In this document: positions 1 to 8,997 of the stretch, in pieces
Position numbering within the stretch: position 1 is the stretch's first letter
Layout of the letters: every line of letters begins with the position of its first letter
Origin: Beijerinckiaceae bacterium
GTDB lineage: Bacteria; Pseudomonadota; Alphaproteobacteria; Rhizobiales; Beijerinckiaceae
DNA length: 64,000 nucleotides
Direction of reading: 5' to 3'
NCBI GenBank assembly: GCA_027531565.1
Contig: JAPZSB010000007.1
Span: forward strand, 372,001 to 436,000
Notes under the pieces: model-generated
The model's input: the letters and a program-made list of their open reading frames with translations, nothing else
What the model was told of the DNA's origin: nothing
The model's database searches: none
Made by a program: the position numbers and the translations under genes

Positions 1-2732
1 CCCGCGATGACCGGATCGAGATCCAGACCGCGCGGGATGCCAACGGCATTGTCCGCCGGATCGAGGTGCAGGCCCGTGAGCCCGGCTCGCGCCCGCGCTG
101 GATCGCCTTCGCGCTGGCCAACGAAACCAACGAGCAGATCGAGCGGCTGCTGGTGGCGCCGCGATTCAAGATGGCGGGTTCCGGCGTCTTCTGGCCCGAT
201 CTCGCCGCCTCGCGCATCGAGGCCATCACGGCCAGCCATGGCTACCGGCCGGAACGCGAGGAAGCGACCGAGGCCGATCTCTTCCTGATCACGCTGGATC
301 CCGGCTCGGTCGTCACCTTCGTCGCCGAGCTGCGGGGCAACCGCCTGCCCGAACTGACCCTGTGGGATCCGGATTCCTACAAGGACAAGCTCAATTCGCT
401 GACGCTTTATCGTGGCATCGTCACCGGAATCGCGGCGCTGCTCGCCATCTTCCTGACGATCGTGCTGGCCCTGCGCGCGGCGCTGATCTTCCCCGCGGCG
501 GCGGCCCTTGCCTGGGCCGTGCTGGTCTATCTCGGCATCGATTTCGGCTTTGTCGGGCGGTTCTTCGGGGTGCGGCCGGAAATCGAGAACATCTATCGGG
601 CCGGTGCCGAAGCGGTGCTGGGCGGCACGCTGCTCGTGTTCCTCTTCGCCTATCTCAACCTCAACCGCTGGCATGCGCGCTATGCCCATATCACCGTCGT
701 CTGGCTGGTGCTGATCGGCGCGCTGATCGCGCTGGCCAGCATCGATCCGGCGGTGGCGGCGGGCATTGCACGAATCTCCATCGCCGCCATCGCGATCATC
801 GGCTTCGTGCTTGTGCTGTTCCTGGCGCTCCAGCGCTATGACCGCGCCACGATGCTGGTTCCGACCTGGTTCCTGCTGCTGGTCTGGGTGATCGCGGCCG
901 GCCTCGTGGTGAACGGCCAGATCGTCAATGACATTGCCACGCCGGCTCTGCTCGGCGGGCTGGTGCTGATCGTTCTGCTGATCGGCTTCACCGTGATGCA
1001 GAACGTCTTCACCTCCAGCGCGGTCGCCACCGGCGCCGTGCCGGATGCCGAGCGCAAGGCGCTGGCCTTCGTGGGCGGTGGCGACCTCGTTTTCGACTGG
1101 GATGTGAGCGATGACCATCTCCATGTCAGCCCGGATCTCGAGGCGCATCTCGGCCTCGAACGCGGCGAACTGGAGGGCCGGGCCTCGGCCATGCTGGACG
1201 TGATCCATCATGTCGACCGGGACCGCTACCGCACGATCCTCAATGCGCTGATCGAACAGCGCCGCGGCCGGATCGCGCAGGATCTCCGCCTCGTCGCGCG
1301 GGATGGGTCGGTGCTCTGGTATCGCCTGAAGGCGCGGCCGGTCGTCAACCGGGAGGGCGAGGTGGTCCGCGTCGTCGGCACGCTGACCGACGTGACCTCG
1401 ATCCATCTCGCGCAGGAGCGGCTGCTGCATGATGCGATCCATGACCACCTGACCGGCCTGCCCAATCGCCGGCTGCTGCTGGACCGGCTGGAATCGGCGC
1501 TGGTGGCGATGCGCTCCGCCGGGCCGGCGATGGTCAAGCCCAGCATGATCATCGTCGATGTCGACCGGTTCAAGCAGATCAACGAGCAGATCGGCTTCAA
1601 TGCGGGCGACATGGTGCTGCTGACGATTGCCCGTCGCCTCGCGCGCGTGGTCAAGGCCGGCGATACGCTGGCCCGGCTCGCGGGCGACAGTTTCGGCCTC
1701 GTCGTCGTGTCCGAGCAGGACCCGCAGCGGATCATGGCCCTGGCCGATCTGGTGCGGCGGGCCGTCTCCACGCCGATCACCCATGGCGAGCGGCAGATCT
1801 ACCTGACCGGCTCGGTCGGCATCGCCTTTGTCGATGATGCGACCATGGTGGATCGCGAGGCCTTCGTGCGGAATGCCGAACTCGCGGCGATCCATGCCAA
1901 GCGCACCGGGCGGGACCGGATCGAGGTCTATCGCGCGTCGATGCGTTCGACCCCGCAGGACAAGCTGACCCTCGCCGCCGATCTCCGGCGGGCCATCGAG
2001 CGCAAGGAGCTCGAGGTGCAGTTCCAGCCGATCGTGCGGCTCGAGGACCGGGCCATTGCCGGGTTCGAGGCGCTGGTGCGCTGGAACCATCCGCGGCTCG
2101 GCCGGCTGCCACCCTCGGAATTCATCGCGATTGCCGAGGAGACCGGCACGATCATCGAACTGGGCCTGTTCGTGCTGGAGACGACCGCACGCGAATTGAT
2201 GCTCTGGCAGCAGAACCTCGTCGTCGACCCGCCGATCTTCGCCAGCGTGAACGTGTCCAGCCGGCAGCTCATCCGCAACGACCTGCTGCAGGATGTCCGC
2301 AACGTGCTGATCCGCTATCCGGTCCAGCCTGGCTCGCTCAAGCTCGAGATCACCGAGACGCTGGTGATGGAGAACCCCGAATACGCCTCGCAGATGCTGC
2401 AGAAGATCAAGGAACTCGGGGCCGGGCTGGCGCTCGATGATTTCGGCACCGGCTTTTCCTCGCTGTCCTATCTGCAGCGTTTCCCGTTCGACACGCTGAA
2501 GATCGACCAGAGCTTTGTCCGGCACGATGATTCCGGCAAGCGCCCGCTGATCCTTCGGTCGATTGTCAGCCTCGCGCATGACCTCGGCATGACCATCGTC
2601 GCCGAGGGCGCCGAGACCGAAGCCGATACGGTGGAACTGTTCCAGCTCGGCTGCGAATTCGCGCAGGGCTATGTATTCGGGCCGGCCATCAATCTCGAGC
2701 AGACACGGCGACTGATCGGCATCAATGCCTGA
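1..2732 (+). CDS. Membrane-anchored EAL-domain protein with degenerate GGDEF (5' end outside window)
   Basis: Probable c-di-GMP phosphodiesterase or c-di-GMP-responsive sensor of the inner membrane. The frame is open from base 3, so the true start lies upstream. In order: the end of a probable periplasmic domain, about seven hydrophobic helices (bases ~410-1010) resembling 7TMR-DISM sensors, a PAS domain (~1065-1400), a GGDEF domain and a C-terminal EAL domain. The GGDEF signature reads A-G-D-S-F (about 1680-1694), so cyclase activity is unlikely. The EAL half keeps EAL, NVS, the LEITE helix, DDFGTG, KIDQSF and the late AEGAE and QGY motifs, which fits an active phosphodiesterase. Expected reaction: c-di-GMP to pGpG. 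The domain calls are secure; the ligand of the sensory part and the activity are inferred. Confidence 0.88.
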   Translation, partial: RDDRIEIQTARDANGIVRRIEVQAREPGSRPRWIAFALANETNEQIERLLVAPRFKMAGSGVFWPDLAASRIEAITASHGYRPEREEATEADLFLITLDPGSVVTFVAELRGNRLPELTLWDPDSYKDKLNSLTLYRGIVTGIAALLAIFLTIVLALRAALIFPAAAALAWAVLVYLGIDFGFVGRFFGVRPEIENIYRAGAEAVLGGTLLVFLFAYLNLNRWHARYAHITVVWLVLIGALIALASIDPAVAAGIARISIAAIAIIGFVLVLFLALQRYDRATMLVPTWFLLLVWVIAAGLVVNGQIVNDIATPALLGGLVLIVLLIGFTVMQNVFTSSAVATGAVPDAERKALAFVGGGDLVFDWDVSDDHLHVSPDLEAHLGLERGELEGRASAMLDVIHHVDRDRYRTILNALIEQRRGRIAQDLRLVARDGSVLWYRLKARPVVNREGEVVRVVGTLTDVTSIHLAQERLLHDAIHDHLTGLPNRRLLLDRLESALVAMRSAGPAMVKPSMIIVDVDRFKQINEQIGFNAGDMVLLTIARRLARVVKAGDTLARLAGDSFGLVVVSEQDPQRIMALADLVRRAVSTPITHGERQIYLTGSVGIAFVDDATMVDREAFVRNAELAAIHAKRTGRDRIEVYRASMRSTPQDKLTLAADLRRAIERKELEVQFQPIVRLEDRAIAGFEALVRWNHPRLGRLPPSEFIAIAEETGTIIELGLFVLETTARELMLWQQNLVVDPPIFASVNVSSRQLIRNDLLQDVRNVLIRYPVQPGSLKLEITETLVMENPEYASQMLQKIKELGAGLALDDFGTGFSSLSYLQRFPFDTLKIDQSFVRHDDSGKRPLILRSIVSLAHDLGMTIVAEGAETEADTVELFQLGCEFAQGYVFGPAINLEQTRRLIGINA

Positions 2733-2750
2733 CCGGGCGGGGCCCGGGTT

Positions 2751-3362
2751 TCAGGCATGGCCGGCATCGGCCGAGAGGAAGGCGGGATCGATCCCGAGAT
2801 GGCGCAGGGCGCGGTCGTATTTCGCCTCGTGATCCGCGCCGAAGACGAGATCGAAATCGATGGGCCCGTGCAGCCAGGTATTCTGCTGGATTTCGCGTTC
2901 GAGCTGCCCTGCGCCCCAGCTCGCATAGCCGAGAGCGAGGATCGCGCTTTCCGGCCCCTCGCCCCGCGCGATCATGCGCAGCATATCCACCGTGATGGTC
3001 AGGCCGATATTGTCGGCAATCGGCAGGGTGGAATCCTCGATCACGCAATCGGTGGAGTGAAGCACGAAGCCGCGCGTGGTCTCCACCGGGCCACCGGCCA
3101 GGACGGCAACCCGCTCGGCCCGGCGCGGCAGGCGGATGGCCTGGTCGCGGGCGATGATGTCGAGCTGGACCAGCAGATCCGGAAAGCCGATATTGCGGGC
3201 CTGCCGGTTCACGACGATCCCCATCGCGCCCTCGCTGGAATGCGCGCAGAGATAGATGACCGTGCGGGCGAAGCGCTCGTCCGGCATGCCCGGCATCGCG
3301 ATCAGCATCTGGCCATCGAGAAAGCCGGGCGCGGGATTTCGGCGAAGCTTTTCCAGGTTCAT
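2751..3362 (-). CDS. YqgE/AlgH family protein (UPF0301)
   Basis: A 203-residue cytoplasmic protein with the family features: [14 protein letters not shown] near the N-terminus, an [10 protein letters not shown] strand followed by GAMGIVVNR, then LAGGPVE, and an RFGxG-like region replaced here by [14 protein letters not shown]. The length is usual for the family. AlgH/YqgE proteins are conserved and structurally known, but their molecular role is unsettled; links to alginate regulation in Pseudomonas do not transfer safely. The gene converges with the EAL gene (18-bp gap) and is divergent from the DsbD-alpha-like gene. The start is the only good ATG before the conserved N-terminus. Confidence 0.9.
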   Translation of the reverse strand: MNLEKLRRNPAPGFLDGQMLIAMPGMPDERFARTVIYLCAHSSEGAMGIVVNRQARNIGFPDLLVQLDIIARDQAIRLPRRAERVAVLAGGPVETTRGFVLHSTDCVIEDSTLPIADNIGLTITVDMLRMIARGEGPESAILALGYASWGAGQLEREIQQNTWLHGPIDFDLVFGADHEAKYDRALRHLGIDPAFLSADAGHA

Positions 3363-3460
3363 GCCCCAAGAGTTGCAAGCCTTGCCCGGATTGCCAAGGG
3401 GGATTTCCGCCGCATCGATCCGGCTTCACGGGAATGTTCATGGGTCTTGAAGGCCTCGTG

Positions 3461-4309
3461 ATGCATAAGGATCGCATGATGCGCCTGCTGAGTTTCTGTT
3501 TCGGCCTTGTTTTCCTGCTCACCCTGCCCGTTCTCGTGCATGCGGCGGGCGGCAAGGCTTCGCCCTGGCTCGATTTCCGCGAAGCCCGGGTGCGGCTGGT
3601 TGTTCCGGCATCTCCGCCGGCACCGGGCGTGATCGGCGCGATCGAGATCCGCCTCGCGCCGGACTACAAGACCTACTGGCGCAATGTCGGCGATTCGGGC
3701 GTCCCGCCGCAGGCCGATTTCTCGGTCAGCCAGGGCTATGCCGGGCTGGCGCTCGACTTCCCGTTTCCGAAAGCCTTCGATGATGGCGCCGGCGGCAAGG
3801 CGTGGGGCTATGTGAGCGAAGTGATGCTGCCGATTCGCGGCGCGGTTTCCGGCAACCCGGCCCGCCTTGCCCTGAAGCTCGATTTCGCGGTGTGCGGCAC
3901 GATGTGCATCCCGCTTCACGGCGAACTCGCGCTTGATCCGGCGCAGGCCCAGCCATTGGAGCCGGCCGATCTCGACCGCCTGGCGTCATTCCTCCGCATG
4001 GTCCCCGTGCCGGCAACCGAACCGGCAAGGCTGGTTTCGCGGGGCGGCACGGCGGAAACGCCGGTCTTCACCGTCAGCGTCGCGCATCCCGGCGATGCCG
4101 GCGCTTTGTCGGCTTTCGCCGAGGTGGAGGGCTTCCTCGAGACGAAAGCCATCGCCGCAGAGGGGCCCGGGCGGGTGGCGATTACCCTCTCCGGGCAGCC
4201 GGCACCAGGCAAGGGCGGAAAGTTCGGGCCCGTGCGGCTGACCTTCGGCACGCGGGAAGTTCCGCGCGAGATCACGCTGAACCTCGACGGCGGCGCGGTT
4301 CAGCCTTAA
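3461..4309 (+). CDS. Exported DsbD-alpha-like protein (thiol:disulfide interchange N-terminal domain)
   Basis: Secreted or periplasmic protein with a basic n-region, a hydrophobic segment and a likely cleavage after VHA. It resembles the N-terminal immunoglobulin-like domain of DsbD/ScsB: the YWRNVGDSG stretch and the cysteine pair F-A-V-C-G-T-M-C-I-P, in which the two Cys are spaced CxxxC. The family's DsbD-beta membrane domain and C-terminal thioredoxin domain are absent, so it is a standalone alpha domain. Likely role: periplasmic thiol relay or copper/stress-related reductase partner; this is inference. The frame is open upstream to an ATG at 3434; I prefer 3461 because GAAGG lies 7 bases before it and it gives a normal signal peptide. 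It lies 59 bp before a peroxiredoxin gene, which fits a redox theme. Confidence 0.78.
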   Translation: MHKDRMMRLLSFCFGLVFLLTLPVLVHAAGGKASPWLDFREARVRLVVPASPPAPGVIGAIEIRLAPDYKTYWRNVGDSGVPPQADFSVSQGYAGLALDFPFPKAFDDGAGGKAWGYVSEVMLPIRGAVSGNPARLALKLDFAVCGTMCIPLHGELALDPAQAQPLEPADLDRLASFLRMVPVPATEPARLVSRGGTAETPVFTVSVAHPGDAGALSAFAEVEGFLETKAIAAEGPGRVAITLSGQPAPGKGGKFGPVRLTFGTREVPREITLNLDGGAVQP

Positions 4310-4368
4310 ATAGGCGTGGCTGCCCGGCGCCGGGCTGCACGCGCATCACTCAGTTTCAGGATATCGCC

Positions 4369-4854
4369 ATGCCTATCGCCGTCGGAGACCGCCTTCCGGA
4401 TGTAACCCTGCGTACGATGACCGAGACCGGCCCGAAGCCGGTGACGACCGCCGATGTGTTCGGCGGCAAGACGATGGTGCTGTTCGGCGTGCCGGGTGCC
4501 TTCACGCCCACCTGCCACAAGACGCATCTGCCGGGCTTTCTCAAGGAAGCGGAAGCCTTCAAGGCCAAGGGCGTCGCGGGCATTGCCGTTGTCTCGGTCA
4601 ATGACCCGTTCGTGATGGCGATGTGGGCCAAGGAAACCGGCGGCGAGGGCGTGATCACCTTTCTGGCCGATGGCAATGCCGAATTCGCCAAGGCGACCGG
4701 GCTCGATGTCGATCTCTCGGTGGCCGGTCTCGGCGTGCGCTGCCGCCGCTTCTCGATGCTTGTCGAGGACGGGGTGGTCTCGAAGATCAATATCGAGGAG
4801 TCGCCCGGCAAGGCCGAACTCAGCTCGGCCGAAACGCTGATCTGCCAGCTCTGA
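4369..4854 (+). CDS. Peroxiredoxin, Prx5 type
   Basis: Cytoplasmic thiol peroxidase of 161 residues that reduces hydrogen peroxide and alkyl hydroperoxides. The peroxidatic cysteine is C49 in the motif PGAFTPTCH, diagnostic of the Prx5/PrxII class. Further cysteines occur in VRCRRF and near the C-terminus (ICQL), so an atypical 2-Cys mechanism is possible but not certain. No glutaredoxin domain is fused. The upstream gap of 59 bp contains a perfect 14-bp palindrome (4322-4335) with no U-run, so the gene may be co-transcribed with the DsbD-alpha-like gene. Length and motifs fit the family fully. Confidence 0.92.
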   Translation: MPIAVGDRLPDVTLRTMTETGPKPVTTADVFGGKTMVLFGVPGAFTPTCHKTHLPGFLKEAEAFKAKGVAGIAVVSVNDPFVMAMWAKETGGEGVITFLADGNAEFAKATGLDVDLSVAGLGVRCRRFSMLVEDGVVSKINIEESPGKAELSSAETLICQL

Positions 4855-4872
4855 TCGTCCGAGGGGCGCGGG

Positions 4873-5340
4873 TCAGGAGGCCTGCGCCCGCAGGGTGGCG
4901 ATGGCGGCACGGGCGAGTTCATCCGCCCGTTCGTTCATCTCATGGCCGGCATGGCCCTTGACCCAGCGCCATTCGACCGTGTGGCGCTGGATGGCGGCAT
5001 CCAGCTTCTGCCAGAGATCGACATTCTTGACCGGCTTCTTGTCGGCCGTTTTCCAGCCATTGCGCTTCCAGCCGAATATCCAGCCGGTCATGCCGCCCTT
5101 CACATACTGGCTGTCGGTCGTCAGCACGACGCGGCAGGGCCGCTTGAGGGCCTCCAGCGCCGAGATGGCGGCCTGAAGTTCCATCCGGTTGTTGGTCGTT
5201 TCCGGTTCGGCGCCGGACAATTCGCGCAGCGTTTCGCCATAGCGCAGGATCGCGCCCCAGCCACCCGGTCCGGGATTGCCGGAACAGGCGCCGTCGGTCC
5301 AGATCTCGACGAGCACGCCGCCTTCCCCGCCGGTGCTCAT
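4873..5340 (-). CDS. rnhA: Ribonuclease HI
   Basis: Cleaves the RNA strand of RNA-DNA hybrids, removing replication primers and R-loops. The protein of 155 residues carries the four carboxylates D16 ([10 protein letters not shown]), E54 (NNRMELQAA), D76 (TTDSQYV) and D140 (ERADELAR), plus H130 in [11 protein letters not shown], all offset by +6 from the E. coli enzyme. The ATG at 5340 is chosen because it gives the normal length and overlaps the thrB stop in an ATGA, a usual sign of translational coupling; open frame further upstream is only shadow of thrB. The thrB-rnhA pair is a common alphaproteobacterial arrangement. Confidence 0.95.
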   Translation of the reverse strand: MSTGGEGGVLVEIWTDGACSGNPGPGGWGAILRYGETLRELSGAEPETTNNRMELQAAISALEALKRPCRVVLTTDSQYVKGGMTGWIFGWKRNGWKTADKKPVKNVDLWQKLDAAIQRHTVEWRWVKGHAGHEMNERADELARAAIATLRAQAS

Positions 5341-6302
5341 TCCATCAATCCATAGGCGGACGCGGCGTTCACGCCCTGATGGAAACGCAGCTTCTTCCAG
5401 TATTCCATCGGATCCAGCGGGCGGACCAGGGCACCGGGCGGCACATTCAGCCAGTCGACGAGGCGCGTCAGCAGGAAGCGCAGGGCGGAGCCGCGGCAGA
5501 GAATCGGCAGGGCATCGATCTCGACGCGGTTCAGTGCGCGACGGCTGCGGTAGCCGGCGATCATGGCCCGGCCCTTGGTGAGGTTGAACGAGAAATCCGG
5601 CTCGAAACACCAGGAATTCAGGCAGATGGCGAGGTCATAGGCCAGCGAATCGCGCGCGGCGAAATAGAAGTCGATCACGCCGGAGAGCTGATCCCCGACG
5701 AAGAGCACATTGTTCGGGAACAGGTCGGCATGGATGATTCCCGTTTCGAGGGTGCGCGGCCAATGCGTCTCGAGGAAATCGAGTTCGTTCCGGATGGCAA
5801 TCGCCAGCCCGCTGGCCACCTCGTCGGCGCGGGCACCGGCCTGCTCCAGCAGGGGCCGCCAGCCGGAGACCGAAAGGGCGTTCTCGCGGCTGGGCATGAA
5901 GCCGCGCGCCGCCTCGTGCAGGGCCGCCAGCGTCGTGCCCAGGGCCTGGCAATGGGCAACGCTGGGCCGGCGATAGGAAACGCCTTCGAGGAAGGTGACG
6001 ATGGCTGCCGGTCGGCCGGCCAGCACGCGCAGGGCCCTGCCGTCATGCGCTTTCACGGGGAGCGGGCAGTTGATGCCGCGATCGGCCAGATGCCCCATCA
6101 GACCGAGGAAGAACGGCAGATCCTCCTCCTTCACGCGCTTTTCATAGAGCGTGAGGATGAAGCGGCCGCGCCCCGTCTCGATCAGGAAGTTCGAATTCTC
6201 GACGCCCTCGGCAATGCCCTTGAAGCTGAGCAAGGGGCCGAGATCATAGGCCGTGAGGAATTCGTTGAGTTCCTCTGCGCTGACATCGGTGTAGACGGCC
6301 AT
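5337..6302 (-). CDS. thrB: Homoserine kinase, choline-kinase-like (ThrB type II)
   Basis: Phosphorylates homoserine with ATP, the penultimate step of threonine synthesis. The 321-residue protein is of the APH/choline-kinase fold used by alphaproteobacteria and pseudomonads rather than the GHMP-type ThrB of E. coli. It begins MAVYTDVS and shows the family's [14 protein letters not shown] region, the catalytic loop [14 protein letters not shown] and the metal-binding GVIDFYFA. The reading frame stays open for 217 codons upstream, but that part is antisense to the EamA gene; the start at 6302 matches the family N-terminus. It is coupled to rnhA and divergent from the exporter gene. Confidence 0.93.
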   Translation of the reverse strand: MAVYTDVSAEELNEFLTAYDLGPLLSFKGIAEGVENSNFLIETGRGRFILTLYEKRVKEEDLPFFLGLMGHLADRGINCPLPVKAHDGRALRVLAGRPAAIVTFLEGVSYRRPSVAHCQALGTTLAALHEAARGFMPSRENALSVSGWRPLLEQAGARADEVASGLAIAIRNELDFLETHWPRTLETGIIHADLFPNNVLFVGDQLSGVIDFYFAARDSLAYDLAICLNSWCFEPDFSFNLTKGRAMIAGYRSRRALNRVEIDALPILCRGSALRFLLTRLVDWLNVPPGALVRPLDPMEYWKKLRFHQGVNAASAYGLME

Positions 6303-6428
6303 GGCCCCGCGCCTCCCTGTCCGGCCCGCCGCCGCTTTTGCGCGTGACGAAGCCCCGGGCCGGTGATACGCCTCCCCCTCCGCCGCCGTCAAATCCATCC
6401 CGGCAGCAACAAGGGCCTGACCACCACC

Positions 6429-7316
6429 ATGCTGTGGGCAATCTTCACGCTGCTTGCCGCCGCCTCGCAGACCCTCCGCAACGCCCTGCAACGCGACCTG
6501 ACCCAGGCGCTCGGCGTGGTCGGGGCCACGCATGTCCGGTTCCTGTTCGGGGCGCCCTTCGCCCTGTTCTTCCTCGGCCTGATGACGCTGGGCACCGGCG
6601 ATGCCATTCCCCCGGTTCCGCTGAAGGCGCTGCCGGCCGTGGCCATCGCCGCGCTCGCGCAGATCGGTGCGACCGGGCTGATGCTGGCGGCGATGACCTC
6701 GAAATCCTTCGTCGTCACCACGGCCTATACGAAGACCGAGCCGGTGCTGGTTGCGGTTTTCGGGCTGGTCTTCCTTGGCGAACGGCTTTCGCCCGGCATC
6801 GCGCTGGCCATTGCGGTGGCCACGGCCGGCGTGATGCTCACGGCGTGGCCCAAGGAGGGCCAGGTGCAGGGCTCCTGGGGGGCGCTGGCGCTGGGGCTGT
6901 TCTCGGCCGCGATGTTCGCGATCTCGGCCATTGCCTTCCGGGCGGCGATCCATGCCCTGCCCTCGGGCGGCTTCGGCATCCGGGCCTCGACGATCCTCGC
7001 GCTGGGGCTGGTCTTCCAGGCGCTGGTGCTCTCGGCCTGGCTTGCCGCCACCAACCGGGCCGCTCTCGTCGCGATCCTGCGGCTCTGGCGCCCCTCGCTG
7101 CTGGCCGGCTTCATGGGCGCCTTCGCCTCGCAGTTCTGGTTCCTCGGCTTTGCGCTGGCCAGTGCAGCGCAGGTGCGCACGCTCGCGCTGGTCGAGGTGT
7201 TCTTCGCGCGGCTCGTCTCGGGCAAGATGTTCTCGGAAGTTCCCTCGAGGCGGGAAGGCCTCGGCCTCGTGCTGATCGTGGCCGGCGTGGCGTTGCTGCT
7301 CAGCCTGTCGCGCTAG
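6429..7316 (+). CDS. EamA/DMT-family membrane transporter
   Basis: Inner-membrane protein of about 295 residues with roughly ten hydrophobic helices arranged as two EamA repeats, the architecture of drug/metabolite exporters. The short conserved stretch YTKTEPVLVAVFGLVFLGERL closes the first repeat; a second such signature is at LVEVFFARLVSGKMF. The substrate cannot be read from sequence; amino acid or metabolite efflux is typical. An upstream ATG at 6363 would add 22 polar residues before the first helix, so I use the ATG at 6429. It is divergent from thrB and convergent with ispH (12-bp gap). Confidence 0.85.
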   Translation: MLWAIFTLLAAASQTLRNALQRDLTQALGVVGATHVRFLFGAPFALFFLGLMTLGTGDAIPPVPLKALPAVAIAALAQIGATGLMLAAMTSKSFVVTTAYTKTEPVLVAVFGLVFLGERLSPGIALAIAVATAGVMLTAWPKEGQVQGSWGALALGLFSAAMFAISAIAFRAAIHALPSGGFGIRASTILALGLVFQALVLSAWLAATNRAALVAILRLWRPSLLAGFMGAFASQFWFLGFALASAAQVRTLALVEVFFARLVSGKMFSEVPSRREGLGLVLIVAGVALLLSLSR

Positions 7317-7328
7317 CGCGATCCGCGG

Positions 7329-8318
7329 TCAGGCCGCATCCGGCCGCAACACTTTCGGCAGCGGGAAGAAGACGCTCTCGTCTGCCGTGGAGACGGTTTC
7401 GACCTCGATCACGTAGCGGGCGGCAAAGGCGTCGATGATCTCCTCGACCAGCACTTCCGGGGCCGAAGCGCCCGCCGTGATCCCGAGGGTGCGGATCTGG
7501 CCGAACAGCGACCAGTCGATATCCTCCGCCCGCAGGACCAGCCGCGCGACAGGGCAGCCCGCCCGCTCCGCCACTTCGCGCAGGCGCTGGGAATTCGAGG
7601 AATTGGGCGAGCCGACGACGATCATCGCTTCCACCTCCGGGGCGACGCGCTTGACCGCTTCCTGCCGGTTGGTGGTGGCGTAGCAGATATCTTCCTTGTG
7701 CGGCGCCGCGATGCCGGGGAAGCGCGCCTTGAGCGCCGCCACCACGGCCGCCGTATCGTCCACGGAAAGCGTGGTCTGCGTCACGAAGGCCAGCGGCTGG
7801 TCATCCGGAAGGACGAGGCGGCCGACGTCATCGACGGTCTCGACCAGAACGACGGCGCCTTCGGGCAGCTGGCCCATCGTGCCGACAACCTCGGGATGTC
7901 CGGCATGGCCGACGAGGATGACCCGGCGGCCGCGCTTGAAATGGATCTCCGCCTCGCGATGCACCTTCGTCACCAGCGGGCAGGTGGCATCGATCGCGAA
8001 GAACCGACGGCTCTCGGCCTCGGCGGGGACAGCCTTCGGCACGCCATGGGCGGAAAAGATGACCGGCGCGTCGGTGTCGGGTATCTCCGACAGCTCGTCG
8101 ACGAAGATCGCACCCTTGCGTTTCAGCCCCTCGACGACATAGCGGTTATGGACGATCTCGTGCCGGACATAGACCGGCGCCCCGAATTTCCGCAACGCTT
8201 CCTCGACCGCGTCGATCGCGCGGACCACGCCGGCGCAGAAGCCGCGCGGCGCGCAGAGGCGGATCAGGAGGGCAGGCTTCTCGGCAGGGGCCATGCAGCA
8301 GGTTTCCCGGAACGGCAT
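7329..8318 (-). CDS. ispH: 4-hydroxy-3-methylbut-2-enyl diphosphate reductase
   Basis: Last enzyme of the MEP isoprenoid pathway: reductively dehydroxylates HMBPP to IPP and DMAPP with a [4Fe-4S] cluster. The three cluster cysteines are visible at C28 (PRGFCAGV), C113 ([11 protein letters not shown]) and C212 ([11 protein letters not shown]). Conserved [17 protein letters not shown] and [12 protein letters not shown] motifs are present. Start at 8318 has GGAG five bases upstream; an internal Met at residue 9 is less likely. IPP/DMAPP feed the polyprenyl chain that UbiA, encoded nearby, attaches to 4-hydroxybenzoate. Confidence 0.96.
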   Translation of the reverse strand: MPFRETCCMAPAEKPALLIRLCAPRGFCAGVVRAIDAVEEALRKFGAPVYVRHEIVHNRYVVEGLKRKGAIFVDELSEIPDTDAPVIFSAHGVPKAVPAEAESRRFFAIDATCPLVTKVHREAEIHFKRGRRVILVGHAGHPEVVGTMGQLPEGAVVLVETVDDVGRLVLPDDQPLAFVTQTTLSVDDTAAVVAALKARFPGIAAPHKEDICYATTNRQEAVKRVAPEVEAMIVVGSPNSSNSQRLREVAERAGCPVARLVLRAEDIDWSLFGQIRTLGITAGASAPEVLVEEIIDAFAARYVIEVETVSTADESVFFPLPKVLRPDAA

Positions 8319-8518
8319 CGTCTCCGGTTCTGGCGCCGAAGCCCGACAAGGTCAAGCTTCCGAAGTTACCTTTCATGAAGGACGATTCGGCAAAGCGCCC
8401 TGATTTCCGATGGTTATCGACGTTTAACCACCCTTTTTAGGGGTTTTGCGCCCGCCCTCGCTTACCCTGCACGCATGATCGGAGGCAGAAGAATTCTCCG
8501 ACAGGGATCGCGTCAACC

Positions 8519-8995
8519 ATGAGAACGAGCCATCACGTCGATGGACCGGGCAGCTTCGTGCTGTCCGGTCCCGACGCCCGCCCCACTTTCGTGGCCAATG
8601 ACAACCTGGCCCCCGCGGCGCCGGCACCCGGCGAGGCCATCGGCCTTGTGCTGGCCCTGCTCCACGGGCCCGGCCACGAACCCCATGCCGCTTTGCAGAT
8701 GCTGGACCGGCACGGGGAACGCACCAACTCCCTGATGCTGGCCCACGATGATCCGGACCTGATCGCGCTCTGGCGCGGGCTGGGTCGCGATCTTGGCCTG
8801 CCGCTCTACCTGTTCGACGAGGAGCACGGCCTGAATCAGGTCACGCAGAGGCCCGGCGATGTCAGCTATCCGAGGCGCGCCGGATCTCCGCTTTCCGGCC
8901 GCCGGACCCGCACCGCGCAGAGGCGGCAGATGCCTCTGGCCCGCTTCCCGGCCATGGATGGCCGGGGCTCGCGCCAGACCGACGGCACGCGCTGA
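8519..8995 (+). CDS. Small basic-tailed protein, probably DUF6101-like
   Basis: Protein of 158 residues with no signal peptide or membrane helix. A middle segment (DDPDLIALWRGLGRDLGLPL) and an Arg-rich C-terminal tail with a P-RR-xG-x-LSGRRTR pattern recall DUF6101 proteins of Hyphomicrobiales, a family I remember beside ubiA and rsmE. The assignment is by eye and needs a profile search. The function is unknown; the basic tail suggests nucleic-acid or membrane contact. The + strand is preferred over the opposite frame because of its position two bases from the convergent ubiA stop and its family-like pattern. Confidence 0.6.
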   Translation: MRTSHHVDGPGSFVLSGPDARPTFVANDNLAPAAPAPGEAIGLVLALLHGPGHEPHAALQMLDRHGERTNSLMLAHDDPDLIALWRGLGRDLGLPLYLFDEEHGLNQVTQRPGDVSYPRRAGSPLSGRRTRTAQRRQMPLARFPAMDGRGSRQTDGTR

Positions 8996-8997
8996 GA

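Noticed and set aside
8513-8827. Minus-strand open frame opposite the DUF6101-like gene
   Set aside because: It lacks a family pattern and a plausible ribosome site, and overlaps a plus-strand gene that has both a recognisable pattern and tight spacing to ubiA.
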